Source of the DNA: an uncultured Clostridia bacterium
GTDB taxonomy: Bacteria > Bacillota > Clostridia > Monoglobales > Monoglobaceae
DNA length: 64,000 bases
Assembly: GCA_947625905.1 (NCBI GenBank)
Contig: CANQQJ010000001.1
Coordinates: 62,001-126,000 of the forward strand
Direction of reading: 5' to 3'
Positions 23,714-33,110 of this stretch are shown here, one piece after another; within the stretch, counting starts at the first letter, position 1, and every line of letters starts with the position of its first letter. Under the pieces are notes generated by a model. It was given only the letters and a program-made list of their open reading frames with translations. It was not told where the DNA came from and ran no database searches. The position numbers and the translations under genes are program-made.

Positions 23714-25792
23714 ATGAAAAGAATAATTGGAATTATTTTTTGTGTTATATGTGTATACAGTCTTACCATATCGGCGGCGGAACAAAGAATAGATGGCGGA
23801 GTTTATGATTTAAACGGGGATATGCAGAGAACTGCAAGATTATATTTGCATGATCTTAAAACAATAGCAGGCGAAGAAAAGAACCTTGCGTATTCGGAAA
23901 ATATTCCGGAACATGTGAATTTCGATTCGGAAATTCTCGCTAGCGCCAATGAAGGAGATTTGGTTTTGGTATGGGATATGAGAACCGATGATATAAAGGA
24001 CCCATATCCTGAAATTGAGCCTGCACGCGCTGTGGCAGAGCTGCCTCAGCCCGGTGGAGTAGCTGTGTTCTTTGGAGAAAAATACCGTTTGTTTTTTATG
24101 GGACAGGAAGATCAACATTTAACTAATATATCCGAGAACATCTTATCAAGCAGTTATACAGGGGTTAGTTTTACAGCTGATAAGCTTGGCGTGTATGTTA
24201 TATATGCAGAACCAATGCTTTATACCGTAACATTTTATAATGATGTTCCAAAACGTAATGATGATGGGAGCGAAATTGATCCCGAAGTTTATTTCACGAC
24301 AGATAGGATGGATCGAAACGATATTATTGATTTTCCTCCGATACCGGAAAAGCAAGGATATGTTTTCTGCGGTTGGAAAGTTCGGATGGGAAGCGGGATA
24401 TTTTTCTGCGACCCTCAACCGTTATTTCCGGGATACAATTTGGAGTATTTTGCAGCATGGTGTGAGGCGGATAAGTATGAACCGATTGAAATTACGCTTA
24501 CATCGAAGGAGCCCCTTGTTAAAGGCAGGGAGGACGGACAGAAACTTCTTTTAAAAACCAACTACGGTATATTCCGCGAAGAAGAATTTCCGGCAGAATG
24601 GCGCAAAGACTATGACGCCGCAGAGAACGAGGAGCAAAAGGCGGAGATCCTTGCTTGGTGGAAATCGCAGTGGAACATAAAGGGAAGTGATGAACTTCTT
24701 GTAGAAAAAGTAGAGAGATTAGATGAAAAAACATTGGAATTAACTCTGTCGGGGAACAGCGGCAGTGTTTACGGCGATTTGCAAATACAGGTCGAATTTA
24801 ATCATGAGTTGCTTTCCCCGGAACCATATACCGATGAAAACGGAAATTCGATCACCTATGATGATACCAAGATACAGATGGATGAGGACGGTGTTCGAGC
24901 GCAGATGTACCAAACGGAACCGTTTATGATATCGGGACAAACACGCAGCACGGGCGGCGGCGCGGGCGGAGGCGGAACGATAGCGGCGCCGAAGGCAAGT
25001 CTGCAGTCGGGCGAAGTGGCGGCCGGAACAAAGCTTGAGCTTACGAGCGGATACAATAACGCCCAAATATATTATACAACGGACGGAACAACACCAAGCG
25101 AAAAAAGCACGCTGTATACCGAACCGATCACGATCGATAAAGATATGACGGTAAAATATCTGGCGGTGGTAAACGGGCGTTCCGGCAAAGCGGAAAGCAG
25201 GACGTTTACGGTCATAAAACCGACGATAGAGATAAAGGCAAACGCGGAGCGGATCCGCTATATCACCGGCCGCAGCGGCAAAGAGTTTTGTCCTGATGAA
25301 GCGATCACGCGGTATGAGATGCTTTCGGCGCTGAACAGCTTGGTTGAAATAAGCAACGCCGCGGCCTCGGCTCCGTTTTCCGATGTGCCGAAGGAATACG
25401 AAAAACTTGTCGGATCATTTGCCGGCGCGGGGATCATCGAGGGGTATGAAGACGGAAGCTTTCGGGGCGACGGCGGACTGAGCCGAGCCGAATTTGTAAA
25501 AGTCATGGCGATCGTTCTGGATGTCAAACCGGCGTATAAAGACGCGGCTTTTTCGGATACTGCGGGACATTGGGCAAAAGAGTATATCGCGGATTTTGCG
25601 AGGCTCGGTTATTTGAAGGGATATGAGGACGGAACATTCAGGCCGGACGAGCAAATCACCCGAGCGGAGTTTACCGCTGTGATAAACCGTATTGTCAAAA
25701 ACAGCAACGCGCCGCTTGGAAATATTTTCACGGATGTGCCCGACACGCATTGGGCAAAAGACGATATTTTAAAGGCCTATTATACACAATAA
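23714..25792 (+). CDS. Secreted S-layer-homology (SLH) protein, 3' end truncated
   Basis: A 692-residue cell-surface protein. A signal peptide is at residues 1-21; an InlB/Listeria-type repeat (YTVTFYND ... GYVFCGWKV) at about 155-235; a chitobiase C-terminal-like domain (IYYTTDGTTPSEKSTLY) at about 425-500; and SLH repeats from about 507. SLH repeats bind secondary cell-wall polymers. The third SLH repeat stops after HWAKDDILKAYYTQ, about 25 residues short. The stop is created where the sequence joins a stalk-gene tail with a one-base shift, so the truncation looks like a recombination scar. AT-rich in its first half. Confidence 0.85.
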   Translation: MKRIIGIIFCVICVYSLTISAAEQRIDGGVYDLNGDMQRTARLYLHDLKTIAGEEKNLAYSENIPEHVNFDSEILASANEGDLVLVWDMRTDDIKDPYPEIEPARAVAELPQPGGVAVFFGEKYRLFFMGQEDQHLTNISENILSSSYTGVSFTADKLGVYVIYAEPMLYTVTFYNDVPKRNDDGSEIDPEVYFTTDRMDRNDIIDFPPIPEKQGYVFCGWKVRMGSGIFFCDPQPLFPGYNLEYFAAWCEADKYEPIEITLTSKEPLVKGREDGQKLLLKTNYGIFREEEFPAEWRKDYDAAENEEQKAEILAWWKSQWNIKGSDELLVEKVERLDEKTLELTLSGNSGSVYGDLQIQVEFNHELLSPEPYTDENGNSITYDDTKIQMDEDGVRAQMYQTEPFMISGQTRSTGGGAGGGGTIAAPKASLQSGEVAAGTKLELTSGYNNAQIYYTTDGTTPSEKSTLYTEPITIDKDMTVKYLAVVNGRSGKAESRTFTVIKPTIEIKANAERIRYITGRSGKEFCPDEAITRYEMLSALNSLVEISNAAASAPFSDVPKEYEKLVGSFAGAGIIEGYEDGSFRGDGGLSRAEFVKVMAIVLDVKPAYKDAAFSDTAGHWAKEYIADFARLGYLKGYEDGTFRPDEQITRAEFTAVINRIVKNSNAPLGNIFTDVPDTHWAKDDILKAYYTQ

Positions 25793-25833
25793 ATCTCGAA
25801 AACGACAGCTTTGAGACAGAAATAAGTAAATAA
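25785..25833 (+). pseudogene. Frameshifted stalk-gene tail after the SLH gene
   Basis: TATACACAATAAAT then CGAAAACGACAGCTTTGAG and AAATAAGTAAATAA repeat the end of the remnant at 23000-23053, with one base missing in the ACAACAAT segment. The loss makes the TAA that ends the SLH gene. It is too short to be a gene. Confidence 0.7.
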
Positions 25834-25834
25834 A

Positions 25835-26012
25835 TAACCCCTCTCCGCCTGCTTCGCAGGCACCATTAAGGAAGCTCTTAGTCAAAATTGCAAGCAATTT
25901 TGAAATATAGCTTTGAACCCGCAAGCAAGCTTGCTGATTATCCCCAAGGGGAGAGGCAGAATCCGGCTCGCCCCTTGGGGAGAGCTGTCACCGAAGGTGA
26001 CTGAGAGGTGTC
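25835..26012. repeat. Composite REP-like element, interrupted
   Basis: No gene. CCTCTCCG-hairpin-CAC on the left (25838-25864) and CCCCAAGGGGAGAGG on the right (25941-25955) are the two halves of one element, separated by about 75 bp that carry TCAAAATTGC/GCAATTTTGA. A second element, GGCTCGCCCCTTGGGGAGAG with GTCACCGAAGGTGAC and TGAGAGG, follows at 25963-26012 and recurs at 28429-28477 and 62520-62566. Confidence 0.8.
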
Positions 26013-26027
26013 AATGCTCAAAAATCC

Positions 26028-26055
26028 AAACATCCCCCGAAATAGGGGGATGTTT
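26028..26055 (-). terminator. Terminator of spoVT
   Basis: A perfect 11-bp stem, AAACATCCCCC/GGGGGATGTTT with a 6-nt loop, lies 3 nt after the spoVT stop on the minus strand and is followed there by GGATTTTTG. A related hairpin at 23229-23260 suggests that the stem may also be a dispersed repeat. Confidence 0.8.
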
Positions 26056-26057
26056 TC

Positions 26058-26594
26058 TTATTCAAGGGCTTTGCTCAAAAATCCGGCGGCGGTCTCGGCG
26101 AGCTTTTGCTCTACCTCGTTCATGCTCTTTTCGGGCTCGGCGATAAATATTACCGTTCCCACGGGGTCGCCGTCATGTACGATCGGGGCCACAACTCCGG
26201 CCTTGTACTTGTCGTTATCGTCGATTATCTTGATGCTGCCGCCCTCGTCGGTCGAGCAGAACAGCGATTTTTTCTCCATTATGCGCTCTACCTCGCCCGA
26301 CACGCGCTTTTCCTTGAGCTCGCGCTTGCCCGTGCCGCTGGCGGCTATAACGCTGTCTTTGTCGGTTATGCAGGTCAAAAGTCCGGTCGACTTGTTGAGC
26401 GTGTCGGCGTACTGCAGCGCGAATTCGCCCAGTTCGCCGATCGGCGAGTATTTTTTGAATATCACCTCGCCGTCGCTTTCGGTAAAAATTTCCAGAGGAT
26501 CGCCCTCATGGATCCTAAGGGTCCTTCTTATCTCCTTCGGTATTACTATTCTGCCCAGGTCATCTATTCTTCTGACAATTCCTGTCGCTTTCAT
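26058..26594 (-). CDS. spoVT: Stage V sporulation protein T
   Basis: Transcription factor that tunes late forespore (sigma-G) genes. The 178-residue protein has an AbrB-type DNA-binding domain (MKATGIVRRIDDLGRIVIPK, residues 1-50) and a GAF-like C-terminal domain (about 55-178, with STGLLTCITDKDSVIAASG). Length matches Bacillus SpoVT. AAAGGAGCG precedes the ATG. Monocistronic and divergent from trkA. Confidence 0.96.
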   Translation of the reverse strand: MKATGIVRRIDDLGRIVIPKEIRRTLRIHEGDPLEIFTESDGEVIFKKYSPIGELGEFALQYADTLNKSTGLLTCITDKDSVIAASGTGKRELKEKRVSGEVERIMEKKSLFCSTDEGGSIKIIDDNDKYKAGVVAPIVHDGDPVGTVIFIAEPEKSMNEVEQKLAETAAGFLSKALE

Positions 26595-26785
26595 ATATAT
26601 TATCGCTCCTTTATTCTGAATTTAATAAACAAATTTGGCTTTAAAACAAAATCTGTAACAATATTATCTGTAAACGGCGGTATTAATATACTCCGATGAT
26701 AGGTGGAATAATTTTGAAATTTTTAATTTCTCATTTAATTTTTTGTAAAAATTCGGAAGGTTATGTAATTTTTGAAAATAACATA

Positions 26786-26814
26786 TTGATATTTTATTAT
26801 TGATATGGTAAAAT
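26786..26814 (+). promoter_or_regulatory. Promoter of trkA
   Basis: TTGATA, a 17-nt spacer ending in TATGG and TAAAAT lie about 70 nt before the trkA ATG. The 290-nt gap between spoVT and trkA is AT-rich and holds no further gene. Confidence 0.75.
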
Positions 26815-26885
26815 AAAAATGTTAGGCAGTTGATGCCGAGACATTATTAAATTTTTTGGATATATCGCTATATGGAGGAGTGTTT

Positions 26886-28289
26886 ATGTCTATACTCAAA
26901 AAATTTATGCCCAACAAGGGAAAGACCTTGAAGATCATAATCGTCGGCACCGGAAAGGTGGGCTCAACGCTTGCGGGAAAGCTGGCGGAGGAGGGCTGCG
27001 ACGTTACGATCGTGGACAAGAACCGCGAGGTCGTGGATAAGCTCGCCGAGGCCTACGACATTATGGGGGTAGTGGGCAACGGCTCAAGCTACGGAACGCT
27101 GATCGAGGCCGGCGTCGAGAGCGCCGATCTGACCATCGCGGTCACCGACAGCGACGAGCTGAACCTGCTGTGCTGCACGCTCGCGAAAAAGGTGGGCGAC
27201 TGCACCGCGGTAGCCAGAGTACGCGACCCCGACTACAGCGACGAGCTGGACTACCTCAGAGACAAGCTGGGTATTTCTATTATAATCAATCCCGAGCTTG
27301 AGGCCGCCAAGGAGATCGCTAGAATACTGCATTTCCCGCTGGCCATATCGGTCAACTCGTTCGCCAAGGGAGCCGCGGAGCTTATCAAGTTCAAGATCCC
27401 GTCGGACAATTTCCTCGACGGCATGAAGCTTTCGAGCTTTCAGAACAACAGCTCGTTCAATGTTCTGATCTGCATCGTTGAGCGGGGCGACATGGTATAT
27501 ATCCCCAACGGAACCTTCGAGCTGCGCACGGGCGATGTGATATCGTTTATCGCCACTCCGCACGACTCGTTTGAGTTTTTCAAGCGCATAAATATCGAGA
27601 CCAGAAGCGTCGGCTCGGCTATGATAATAGGCGGAGGAAAGACCTCGTTCTATCTGGCGCGGCAGCTTGTGCGCACGGGTATGGATGTCAAGATCATCGA
27701 GGTAAATCCCGCGCGCTGCGAGGAGCTGAGCAACCTTCTGCCCGACGACGTTGTTATCGTGAACGGCAACGGGACCGACGAGGGGCTGCTCAATCAGGAG
27801 GATATAACGCACGCGGGCGCGCTTATCCCGCTCACGGGCATCGACGAGGAAAACGTGCTGCTCTCGCTCTACGGAATGAAGGTGGCTCCGGGGATCAAGG
27901 CGATCACCAAGGTCAATCATATAAACTTCAGCAGCGTTATCAACGAGCTGGAGCTTGGCAGCGTGGTATATCCTAGGCGGATGACCGCCGAGACGATCAT
28001 AAAATACGTCCGCGCCAGGAAGAACACGATCGGCAGCGATATAGTAACGCTTTATCACCTGTCAAACGACAGGGTGGAGGCGATAGAGTTTAACGTTCAC
28101 GGTGAGCTCAAGCACACCGACAAGCCGCTTAAGGAATTGAAACTCAAGGACAATCTTCTGATCGCGTGCATTTACAGAGACGGCAGAGCGTTTATTCCCG
28201 GCGGCGACGACGTGCTCAAGGCGGGCGACTCGGTAACGATCGTCACAACTCACAAGGGACTCAGCAGCATAGAAGAGATCTTTGATTGA
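26886..28289 (+). CDS. trkA: Trk system potassium uptake protein TrkA
   Basis: Cytoplasmic NAD(H)-binding regulator of the TrkH channel. The 467-residue protein has two RCK halves, each with a Rossmann domain (IIIVGTGKVGSTLAGKLAE near 18-36; SAMIIGGGKTSFYLARQL near 245) followed by a TrkA-C domain. The ATG at 26886 with GGAGGAG 5 nt upstream is preferred to the TTG at 26856. trkH follows after a 280-nt repeat region. Confidence 0.95.
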   Translation: MSILKKFMPNKGKTLKIIIVGTGKVGSTLAGKLAEEGCDVTIVDKNREVVDKLAEAYDIMGVVGNGSSYGTLIEAGVESADLTIAVTDSDELNLLCCTLAKKVGDCTAVARVRDPDYSDELDYLRDKLGISIIINPELEAAKEIARILHFPLAISVNSFAKGAAELIKFKIPSDNFLDGMKLSSFQNNSSFNVLICIVERGDMVYIPNGTFELRTGDVISFIATPHDSFEFFKRINIETRSVGSAMIIGGGKTSFYLARQLVRTGMDVKIIEVNPARCEELSNLLPDDVVIVNGNGTDEGLLNQEDITHAGALIPLTGIDEENVLLSLYGMKVAPGIKAITKVNHINFSSVINELELGSVVYPRRMTAETIIKYVRARKNTIGSDIVTLYHLSNDRVEAIEFNVHGELKHTDKPLKELKLKDNLLIACIYRDGRAFIPGGDDVLKAGDSVTIVTTHKGLSSIEEIFD

Positions 28290-28310
28290 TCTCGAAGATG
28301 TTAAATGAAC

Positions 28311-28393
28311 GTTCGCGGGATGATATTTGCGATTTTGATTATTGTTTCCGCGTAATCACTATTCACTAATCCCTAATCACTACGTTGGCAGGT
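28311..28393. repeat. Long direct repeat, copy 1
   Basis: An 83-bp unit from GTTCGCGGGATGATATTTGC through CACTAATCCCTAATCACTAC to GTTGGCAGGT. Copy 2 at 28479-28562 differs by a short change near the middle and by GCAGG versus GGAGG at the end. Confidence 0.95.
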
Positions 28394-28478
28394 GCGGATA
28401 TTATCCGCCCGCCGGCACGGATTGTAAACCCCTCTCAGTCACCTACGGTGACAGCTCTCCCCAAGGGGCGAGCCGGGA
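28394..28478. repeat. REP-like segment between the direct repeats
   Basis: An 85-bp spacer with CGGATATTATCCGCCCGC (also at 20440) and an inverted copy of the GCCCCTTGGGGAGAG / GTGAC hairpin element found at 25963 and 62520. No gene. Confidence 0.85.
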
Positions 28479-28562
28479 GTTCGCGGGATGATATTTGCGA
28501 TTTTGATGTATTGTTTCCGCGTAATCACTATTCACTAATCCCTAATCACTACGTTGGGAGGT
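28479..28562. repeat. Long direct repeat, copy 2, carrying the trkH ribosome-binding site
   Basis: An 84-bp relative of 28311-28393. Its final GGGAGG is the ribosome-binding site of trkH. In copy 1 the same position reads GGCAGG. Confidence 0.95.
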
Positions 28563-28569
28563 CATAGCT

Positions 28570-30042
28570 TTGAATTTTAAGGCTGTTAGTTATATACTCG
28601 GCTGGATACTTAATATCGAGGGCGCGCTGCTGCTCCTGCCGTTTCTGGTGGGAATAATATACGGCGAGCCCCAGGCCTATTCGTTTTTGATAATGGCGGC
28701 CGTTTGCCTGGCGTGCGGCGGTATTTCCATATTCAAAAAGCCGAAAAACCTGACATTTTATACCCGCGAGGGTTTTGCCGTAACCGCGCTCACATGGATC
28801 GTGATGAGTCTTTTCGGCTGTCTGCCGTTTGTGATAAACGGCGATATACCGAATTTCACCGACGCGTTTTTTGAGACCGTGTCGGGCTTTACCACAACGG
28901 GAGCCAGTATACTCAACGACGTTGAGGCGCTGTCGCACGCGTCGCTTTTCTGGCGCAGCTTCACTCACTGGATAGGCGGCATGGGCGTTCTGGTGTTCCT
29001 GCTGGCGCTGATACCGATGACGGGCGGCTCGCCCATGAACATCATGAAGGCCGAAAGCCCGGGCCCGACCGTCAGCAAGCTGCTGCCCAAGGTTCGCGAG
29101 ACCGCGGTAGTGCTTTACGCGATATATATAACGCTGACCGTGGCGGAGTTTTTGTTTTTGATATTGGGCCGCATGCCTGTGTTTGACGCGCTCACCACCG
29201 CGGTGGGAACCGCGGGTACCGGAGGCTTCGGCATAAAGGGAGACAGCATGGCGAGCTATTCGCCCTATATCCAATGGGTAGTCGCAGTGTTCATGATGCT
29301 GTTCGGCGTCAATTTCGCGGTGTACTTTTTGCTGTACAGAAGAAAGTTCCGTGCCGCCGCCTCACACGAGGAAGCCAGATATTACATAATCATAATACTG
29401 CTGGCGGTGGCAGTGATCACGGGCTCGCTTTATATCACCGGTTCGATGCCCGAGATGGGCTTTGCCGACAAGGTGCGGCACGTGTTCTTCCAGGTGGCGT
29501 CTATCATAACCACCACCGGATTTACAACGATAGACTACGAGACGCTGTGGCCGCAGTTTGCTGTTATGATACTGCTCGGTCTGATGTTTATGGGCGCCTG
29601 CGCGGGCAGCACGGGCGGCGGAATCAAGGTCTCGAGGATCGTGACCCTGCACCGCACCGTCAAAAAAGAGATAACCCTGTTTTTCCACCCCAAACGCGTC
29701 ATGAACGTGAGGAGCGAGGGAAAGACGGTCCCGACCGAGACGATACGCTCGATAAACGTTTTTATCTGTGCCTATATATTCGTGTACGCGGCGTCGGTGC
29801 TGCTGATATCGTTTGACGGATATGACTTTACCACAAACTTTTCGGCGATAGCTGCTACCATAAACAACATCGGACCCGGTCTCGGAAAGGCAGGTCCGTC
29901 CGAATGTTTCTCGCTGTTTTCGGGATTTTCGAAATACGTAATGGCGTTTGATATGCTGGCGGGCAGACTTGAGCTTTATCCCATGCTGGTGCTGCTGGCG
30001 CCCGAGTTCTGGAAAAGCGTTATCCCGATCCGCAAAAGCTGA
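28570..30042 (+). CDS. trkH: Trk/Ktr potassium uptake membrane subunit
   Basis: The pore subunit of a K+ uptake system, 490 residues with the repeated helix-pore-helix layout. Selectivity-filter-like segments are FTTTGASIL near 111, VGTAGTGGFG near 216, ITTTGFTT near 313 and a divergent INNIGPGLG near 434. The start is TTG with GGGAGG 8 nt upstream, supplied by the repeat. It pairs with trkA upstream. The C-terminus APEFWK is typical of TrkH. Confidence 0.95.
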   Translation: MNFKAVSYILGWILNIEGALLLLPFLVGIIYGEPQAYSFLIMAAVCLACGGISIFKKPKNLTFYTREGFAVTALTWIVMSLFGCLPFVINGDIPNFTDAFFETVSGFTTTGASILNDVEALSHASLFWRSFTHWIGGMGVLVFLLALIPMTGGSPMNIMKAESPGPTVSKLLPKVRETAVVLYAIYITLTVAEFLFLILGRMPVFDALTTAVGTAGTGGFGIKGDSMASYSPYIQWVVAVFMMLFGVNFAVYFLLYRRKFRAAASHEEARYYIIIILLAVAVITGSLYITGSMPEMGFADKVRHVFFQVASIITTTGFTTIDYETLWPQFAVMILLGLMFMGACAGSTGGGIKVSRIVTLHRTVKKEITLFFHPKRVMNVRSEGKTVPTETIRSINVFICAYIFVYAASVLLISFDGYDFTTNFSAIAATINNIGPGLGKAGPSECFSLFSGFSKYVMAFDMLAGRLELYPMLVLLAPEFWKSVIPIRKS

Positions 30043-30085
30043 TAATAAGTATAAATTATATATACAAAGAAAGGAGACATGAACA

Positions 30086-31453
30086 ATGTCTGAAATTCCC
30101 TACAAAATATATCTGAGCGAGAGCGAGATGCCCAAACAGTGGTACAACCTCCGCGCGGATATGAAAAACAAACCCGCTCCGCTGCTCAATCCCGGCACGC
30201 TTCAGCCGATGAAGGCGGAGGAGCTGGAAGGCGTTTTCTGCGCCGACCTTGTTGCTCAGGAGCTTGACAACGACACAGCTCATTTTGACATTCCCGAGGA
30301 GATCCTGAACTTCTACAAGATGTACCGCCCGTCGCCATTGGTTCGCGCGTACTGCCTTGAGAAAAAGCTCGGCACCCCCGCGAAGATCTATTATAAATTC
30401 GAGGGCAACAACACCAGCGGCAGCCATAAGCTGAACTCGGCGATCGCTCAGGCCTACTACGCCAAGAAGCAGGGCCTTAAAGGCGTTACCACCGAGACGG
30501 GCGCGGGCCAGTGGGGCACGGCTCTCTCTATGGCGTGCGCTTACTTTGACCTCGACTGCAAGGTATATATGGTAAAGGTTTCGTATGAGCAAAAGCCGTT
30601 CCGCCGCGAGGTAATGAGGACCTACGGCGCGTCGGTAACACCCTCGCCCTCAACAGAGACCGAGGTCGGCAAAAAGATACTGGCCGAGCATCCCGGAACC
30701 ACGGGCAGCCTGGGCTGCGCCATTTCCGAGGCAGTCGAAAAGGCCGTTTCGACCGAAGGCTACAGATATGTTCTGGGCAGCGTTCTGAATCAGGTGTTGC
30801 TGCACCAGTCGATAATCGGTCTTGAGACCAAGATAGCCCTCGACAAGGTCGGCGAGAAGGCCGACATCATCATCGGCTGCGCGGGCGGCGGCTCGAACCT
30901 GGGCGGCCTTATCTCGCCGTTTATGGGCGAAAAGCTGCGCGGCGAGAACGACTACAGAATCATCGCCATCGAACCCTCGTCCTGCCCCAGCTTCACGAGA
31001 GGCAAGTTCGCGTATGACTTCTGCGACACCGGAATGGTTTGCCCTCTGGCAAAGATGTACACTCTGGGCAGCGGCTTTATTCCCGCTCCAAACCACGCGG
31101 GCGGACTGCGCTATCACGGCATGAGCTCGATCCTGTCGCAGCTCTATCACGACGGCCTTATGGAAGCCAGATCGTACAAGCAGACCGAGGTATTTGAGGC
31201 GGCCGAGCTGTTCGCGCGCTGCGAGGGCATACTGCCTGCGCCCGAGAGCAGCCACGCCATCAAGGGCGCTATAGACGAGGCAATGAAGTGCAAGGAAAGC
31301 GGCGAGGAAAAGACCATCGTGTTCGGTCTCACCGGCACCGGATATTTCGATATGGTAGCCTACGAGAAGTTCCACGACGGCGAAATGACCGACTATGTTC
31401 CCACCGACGAAGAGATTGAGGAATATCTCAAAAAGCTTCCCAAAACCGAATAG
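30086..31453 (+). CDS. TrpB2-type tryptophan synthase beta-like enzyme
   Basis: PLP-dependent enzyme of the long TrpB2 subfamily, 455 residues. The Schiff-base Lys is in NTSGSHKLNSA near residue 117, with TETGAGQWG near 141 and the phosphate-binding GCAGGGSNLGG near 266. TrpB2 can act on indole and serine; no trpA or other trp gene is near, so it may serve indole salvage or another role. AAAGGAG precedes the ATG. No clear promoter was seen, so it may be read from trkH. Confidence 0.9.
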   Translation: MSEIPYKIYLSESEMPKQWYNLRADMKNKPAPLLNPGTLQPMKAEELEGVFCADLVAQELDNDTAHFDIPEEILNFYKMYRPSPLVRAYCLEKKLGTPAKIYYKFEGNNTSGSHKLNSAIAQAYYAKKQGLKGVTTETGAGQWGTALSMACAYFDLDCKVYMVKVSYEQKPFRREVMRTYGASVTPSPSTETEVGKKILAEHPGTTGSLGCAISEAVEKAVSTEGYRYVLGSVLNQVLLHQSIIGLETKIALDKVGEKADIIIGCAGGGSNLGGLISPFMGEKLRGENDYRIIAIEPSSCPSFTRGKFAYDFCDTGMVCPLAKMYTLGSGFIPAPNHAGGLRYHGMSSILSQLYHDGLMEARSYKQTEVFEAAELFARCEGILPAPESSHAIKGAIDEAMKCKESGEEKTIVFGLTGTGYFDMVAYEKFHDGEMTDYVPTDEEIEEYLKKLPKTE

Positions 31454-31469
31454 TCAATAAAAACAAAAA

Positions 31470-31503
31470 GGGCTCCCCGCCGGCGCGGAGAGCCCGAATT
31501 TTA
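31470..31503. terminator. Bidirectional terminator between trpB2-like gene and xylB
   Basis: GGGCTCCCCGC/GCGGAGAGCCC with one mismatch and a CGGC loop. T-runs flank both sides, longer on the minus strand (CTTTTTGTTTTT). The two genes converge on it. Confidence 0.9.
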
Positions 31504-33033
31504 TTATCTCAATATCTCGGCGACTTTCGCGAACTGCGGCTTGAGTGCTTGGTAGATGCCGCGGTATACGGGAAAGTATTTTTTGTATGTTTCAACGTTC
31601 TCGGGTATCGGCTTGATCGTGTCCTTAACGCTGATGACCGCCTCGCAGGCCTCGGGGACGCTTTTGTATATTCCGGCGCCTACCGCCGCCAGCAGCGCCA
31701 CGCCCAGCGCGGGTCCTTCGGAAACGTTTATCGTGTTGATGTCGCAGTCGAATATGTCGGCCTGCATCTGGCGCCATAGCTTGCTCTTGCCGCCGCCTCC
31801 CGAAGCGCGCACCTCCGAGGTGTCAACGCCCATTCCTTTGATTATGTCGAGGCAGTCGTTCAGGCTGTAGGCAACGCCCTCCATGACCGCGCGCAGCATG
31901 TCATACTTGTTGTGGCGCGCCGACAGTCCGAAGAACACGCCCTTCGCCGCGGGGTCGTTTATCGGGCTTCTCTCGCCCATCATGTAGGGCAGATAAATTA
32001 AACCGTCGCAGCCCGGAGCTACTCTCTCCGCCTGCTTATCCATCAGGTAGTACGGGTCAACGCCCATGCCTTCAGCAGCGTCCGTCTCGGCGCGGCAGAA
32101 GTTGTCGCGGTACCATTTGAGCGACAGTCCCGCGCCTTGGGTGCATCCCATAACGTGCCATTTTCCGGGAACGGCGTGGCACAGGATGTGCATCCTGCCG
32201 CCCTTGTCGATCTCAAGATTGTCCATATGGGCAAAAACAACGCCCGAGGTTCCGATAGTGGACGAGATGATGCCGGTCTTAACTATGCCGTTTCCCACGG
32301 CGCCCGCGGCTTGGTCGCCCGCGCCGCCCACAACGATCGTGCCCTCGCTGAGTCCAGTTAGCTCAGAGGCCTCGGCGTGGACGGTTCCGGTCACCTCGCA
32401 TGACTCGTACATCTTGCCCAGCAGGCTTTTGTCTATGTTTAATTTCTCAAGTATCTCATCCGACCAGCAGCGGTTTTTGATGTCCATCAGCTGCATTCCG
32501 CTGGCGTCCGAGACCTCGGTGGCGAACTCGCCGGTCAGTTTGTATCTTATATAGTCCTTGGGAAGCAGGATCTTGGAGGCCTTCGCGTAAAGCTCGGGCT
32601 CGTTCTTCTGCACCCACAGTATTTTCGCCGCGGTGAAACCCGTGATCGCGGGGCTGCCGGTTATCTCGATCAGCTTGTCTCTGCCGATCTTCTCGGTCAG
32701 CTCGTCGGCTTCGGCGGTGGTTCTCTGGTCGCACCAGATGATCGACTTGCGCAGCACGTTTCCGTCCTTGTCCAGCATGACCAGACCGTGCATCTGTCCC
32801 GAGAGTCCGACGCCCTTGATGTCCTTGGAGTCAACGCCCGACATCTCAATGACCGCCTTAACGCTTGAGTAGGTGGCGTGCCACCAGTCCTCGGGATCCT
32901 GCTCGGCCCAGCCGATCTTAGGCTGATAGAGCGGATATTCCACCAGATAGTCGGCCATAACGGTGCCCTTTTCGTCAAACAGCACGGTCTTTGTGCCGCT
33001 GGTGCCGATATCAACGCCTATAACATACCTCAT
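31504..33033 (-). CDS. xylB: Xylulokinase (FGGY family)
   Basis: Phosphorylates D-xylulose. The 509-residue protein starts with the ATPase motif VIGVDIGTSGTKTVLFDE, has IKGVGLSGQMHGLVMLD near 80 as in xylulokinases, QGAGLSLKWYRD near 291, and RASGGGGKSKLWRQMQADI near 405. The ATG at 33033 with AAGGAG 10 nt upstream is preferred to a TTG at 33039. No xylA or transporter is nearby, so the gene is isolated. It has its own promoter. Confidence 0.94.
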   Translation of the reverse strand: MRYVIGVDIGTSGTKTVLFDEKGTVMADYLVEYPLYQPKIGWAEQDPEDWWHATYSSVKAVIEMSGVDSKDIKGVGLSGQMHGLVMLDKDGNVLRKSIIWCDQRTTAEADELTEKIGRDKLIEITGSPAITGFTAAKILWVQKNEPELYAKASKILLPKDYIRYKLTGEFATEVSDASGMQLMDIKNRCWSDEILEKLNIDKSLLGKMYESCEVTGTVHAEASELTGLSEGTIVVGGAGDQAAGAVGNGIVKTGIISSTIGTSGVVFAHMDNLEIDKGGRMHILCHAVPGKWHVMGCTQGAGLSLKWYRDNFCRAETDAAEGMGVDPYYLMDKQAERVAPGCDGLIYLPYMMGERSPINDPAAKGVFFGLSARHNKYDMLRAVMEGVAYSLNDCLDIIKGMGVDTSEVRASGGGGKSKLWRQMQADIFDCDINTINVSEGPALGVALLAAVGAGIYKSVPEACEAVISVKDTIKPIPENVETYKKYFPVYRGIYQALKPQFAKVAEILR

Positions 33034-33076
33034 TTTCAAACACTCCTTTTTCGGTTAAATAATATTTATTAATATA

Positions 33077-33105
33077 AATATAACATATCGGTTTACGTTT
33101 TGCAA
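33077..33105 (-). promoter_or_regulatory. Promoter of xylB
   Basis: Minus-strand TTGCAA, 17-nt spacer, TATATT, about 43 nt before the ATG and just after the end of the DUF4160 gene. Confidence 0.65.
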
Positions 33106-33110
33106 TGATT

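Noticed and set aside
27084-28058. 324-codon minus-strand frame opposite trkA
   Set aside because: Shadow of trkA; low-complexity composition and no start signal.
28311-28562. Direct repeats as an attachment site or CRISPR
   Set aside because: Only two long copies around a REP element; no integrase or cas gene is near.
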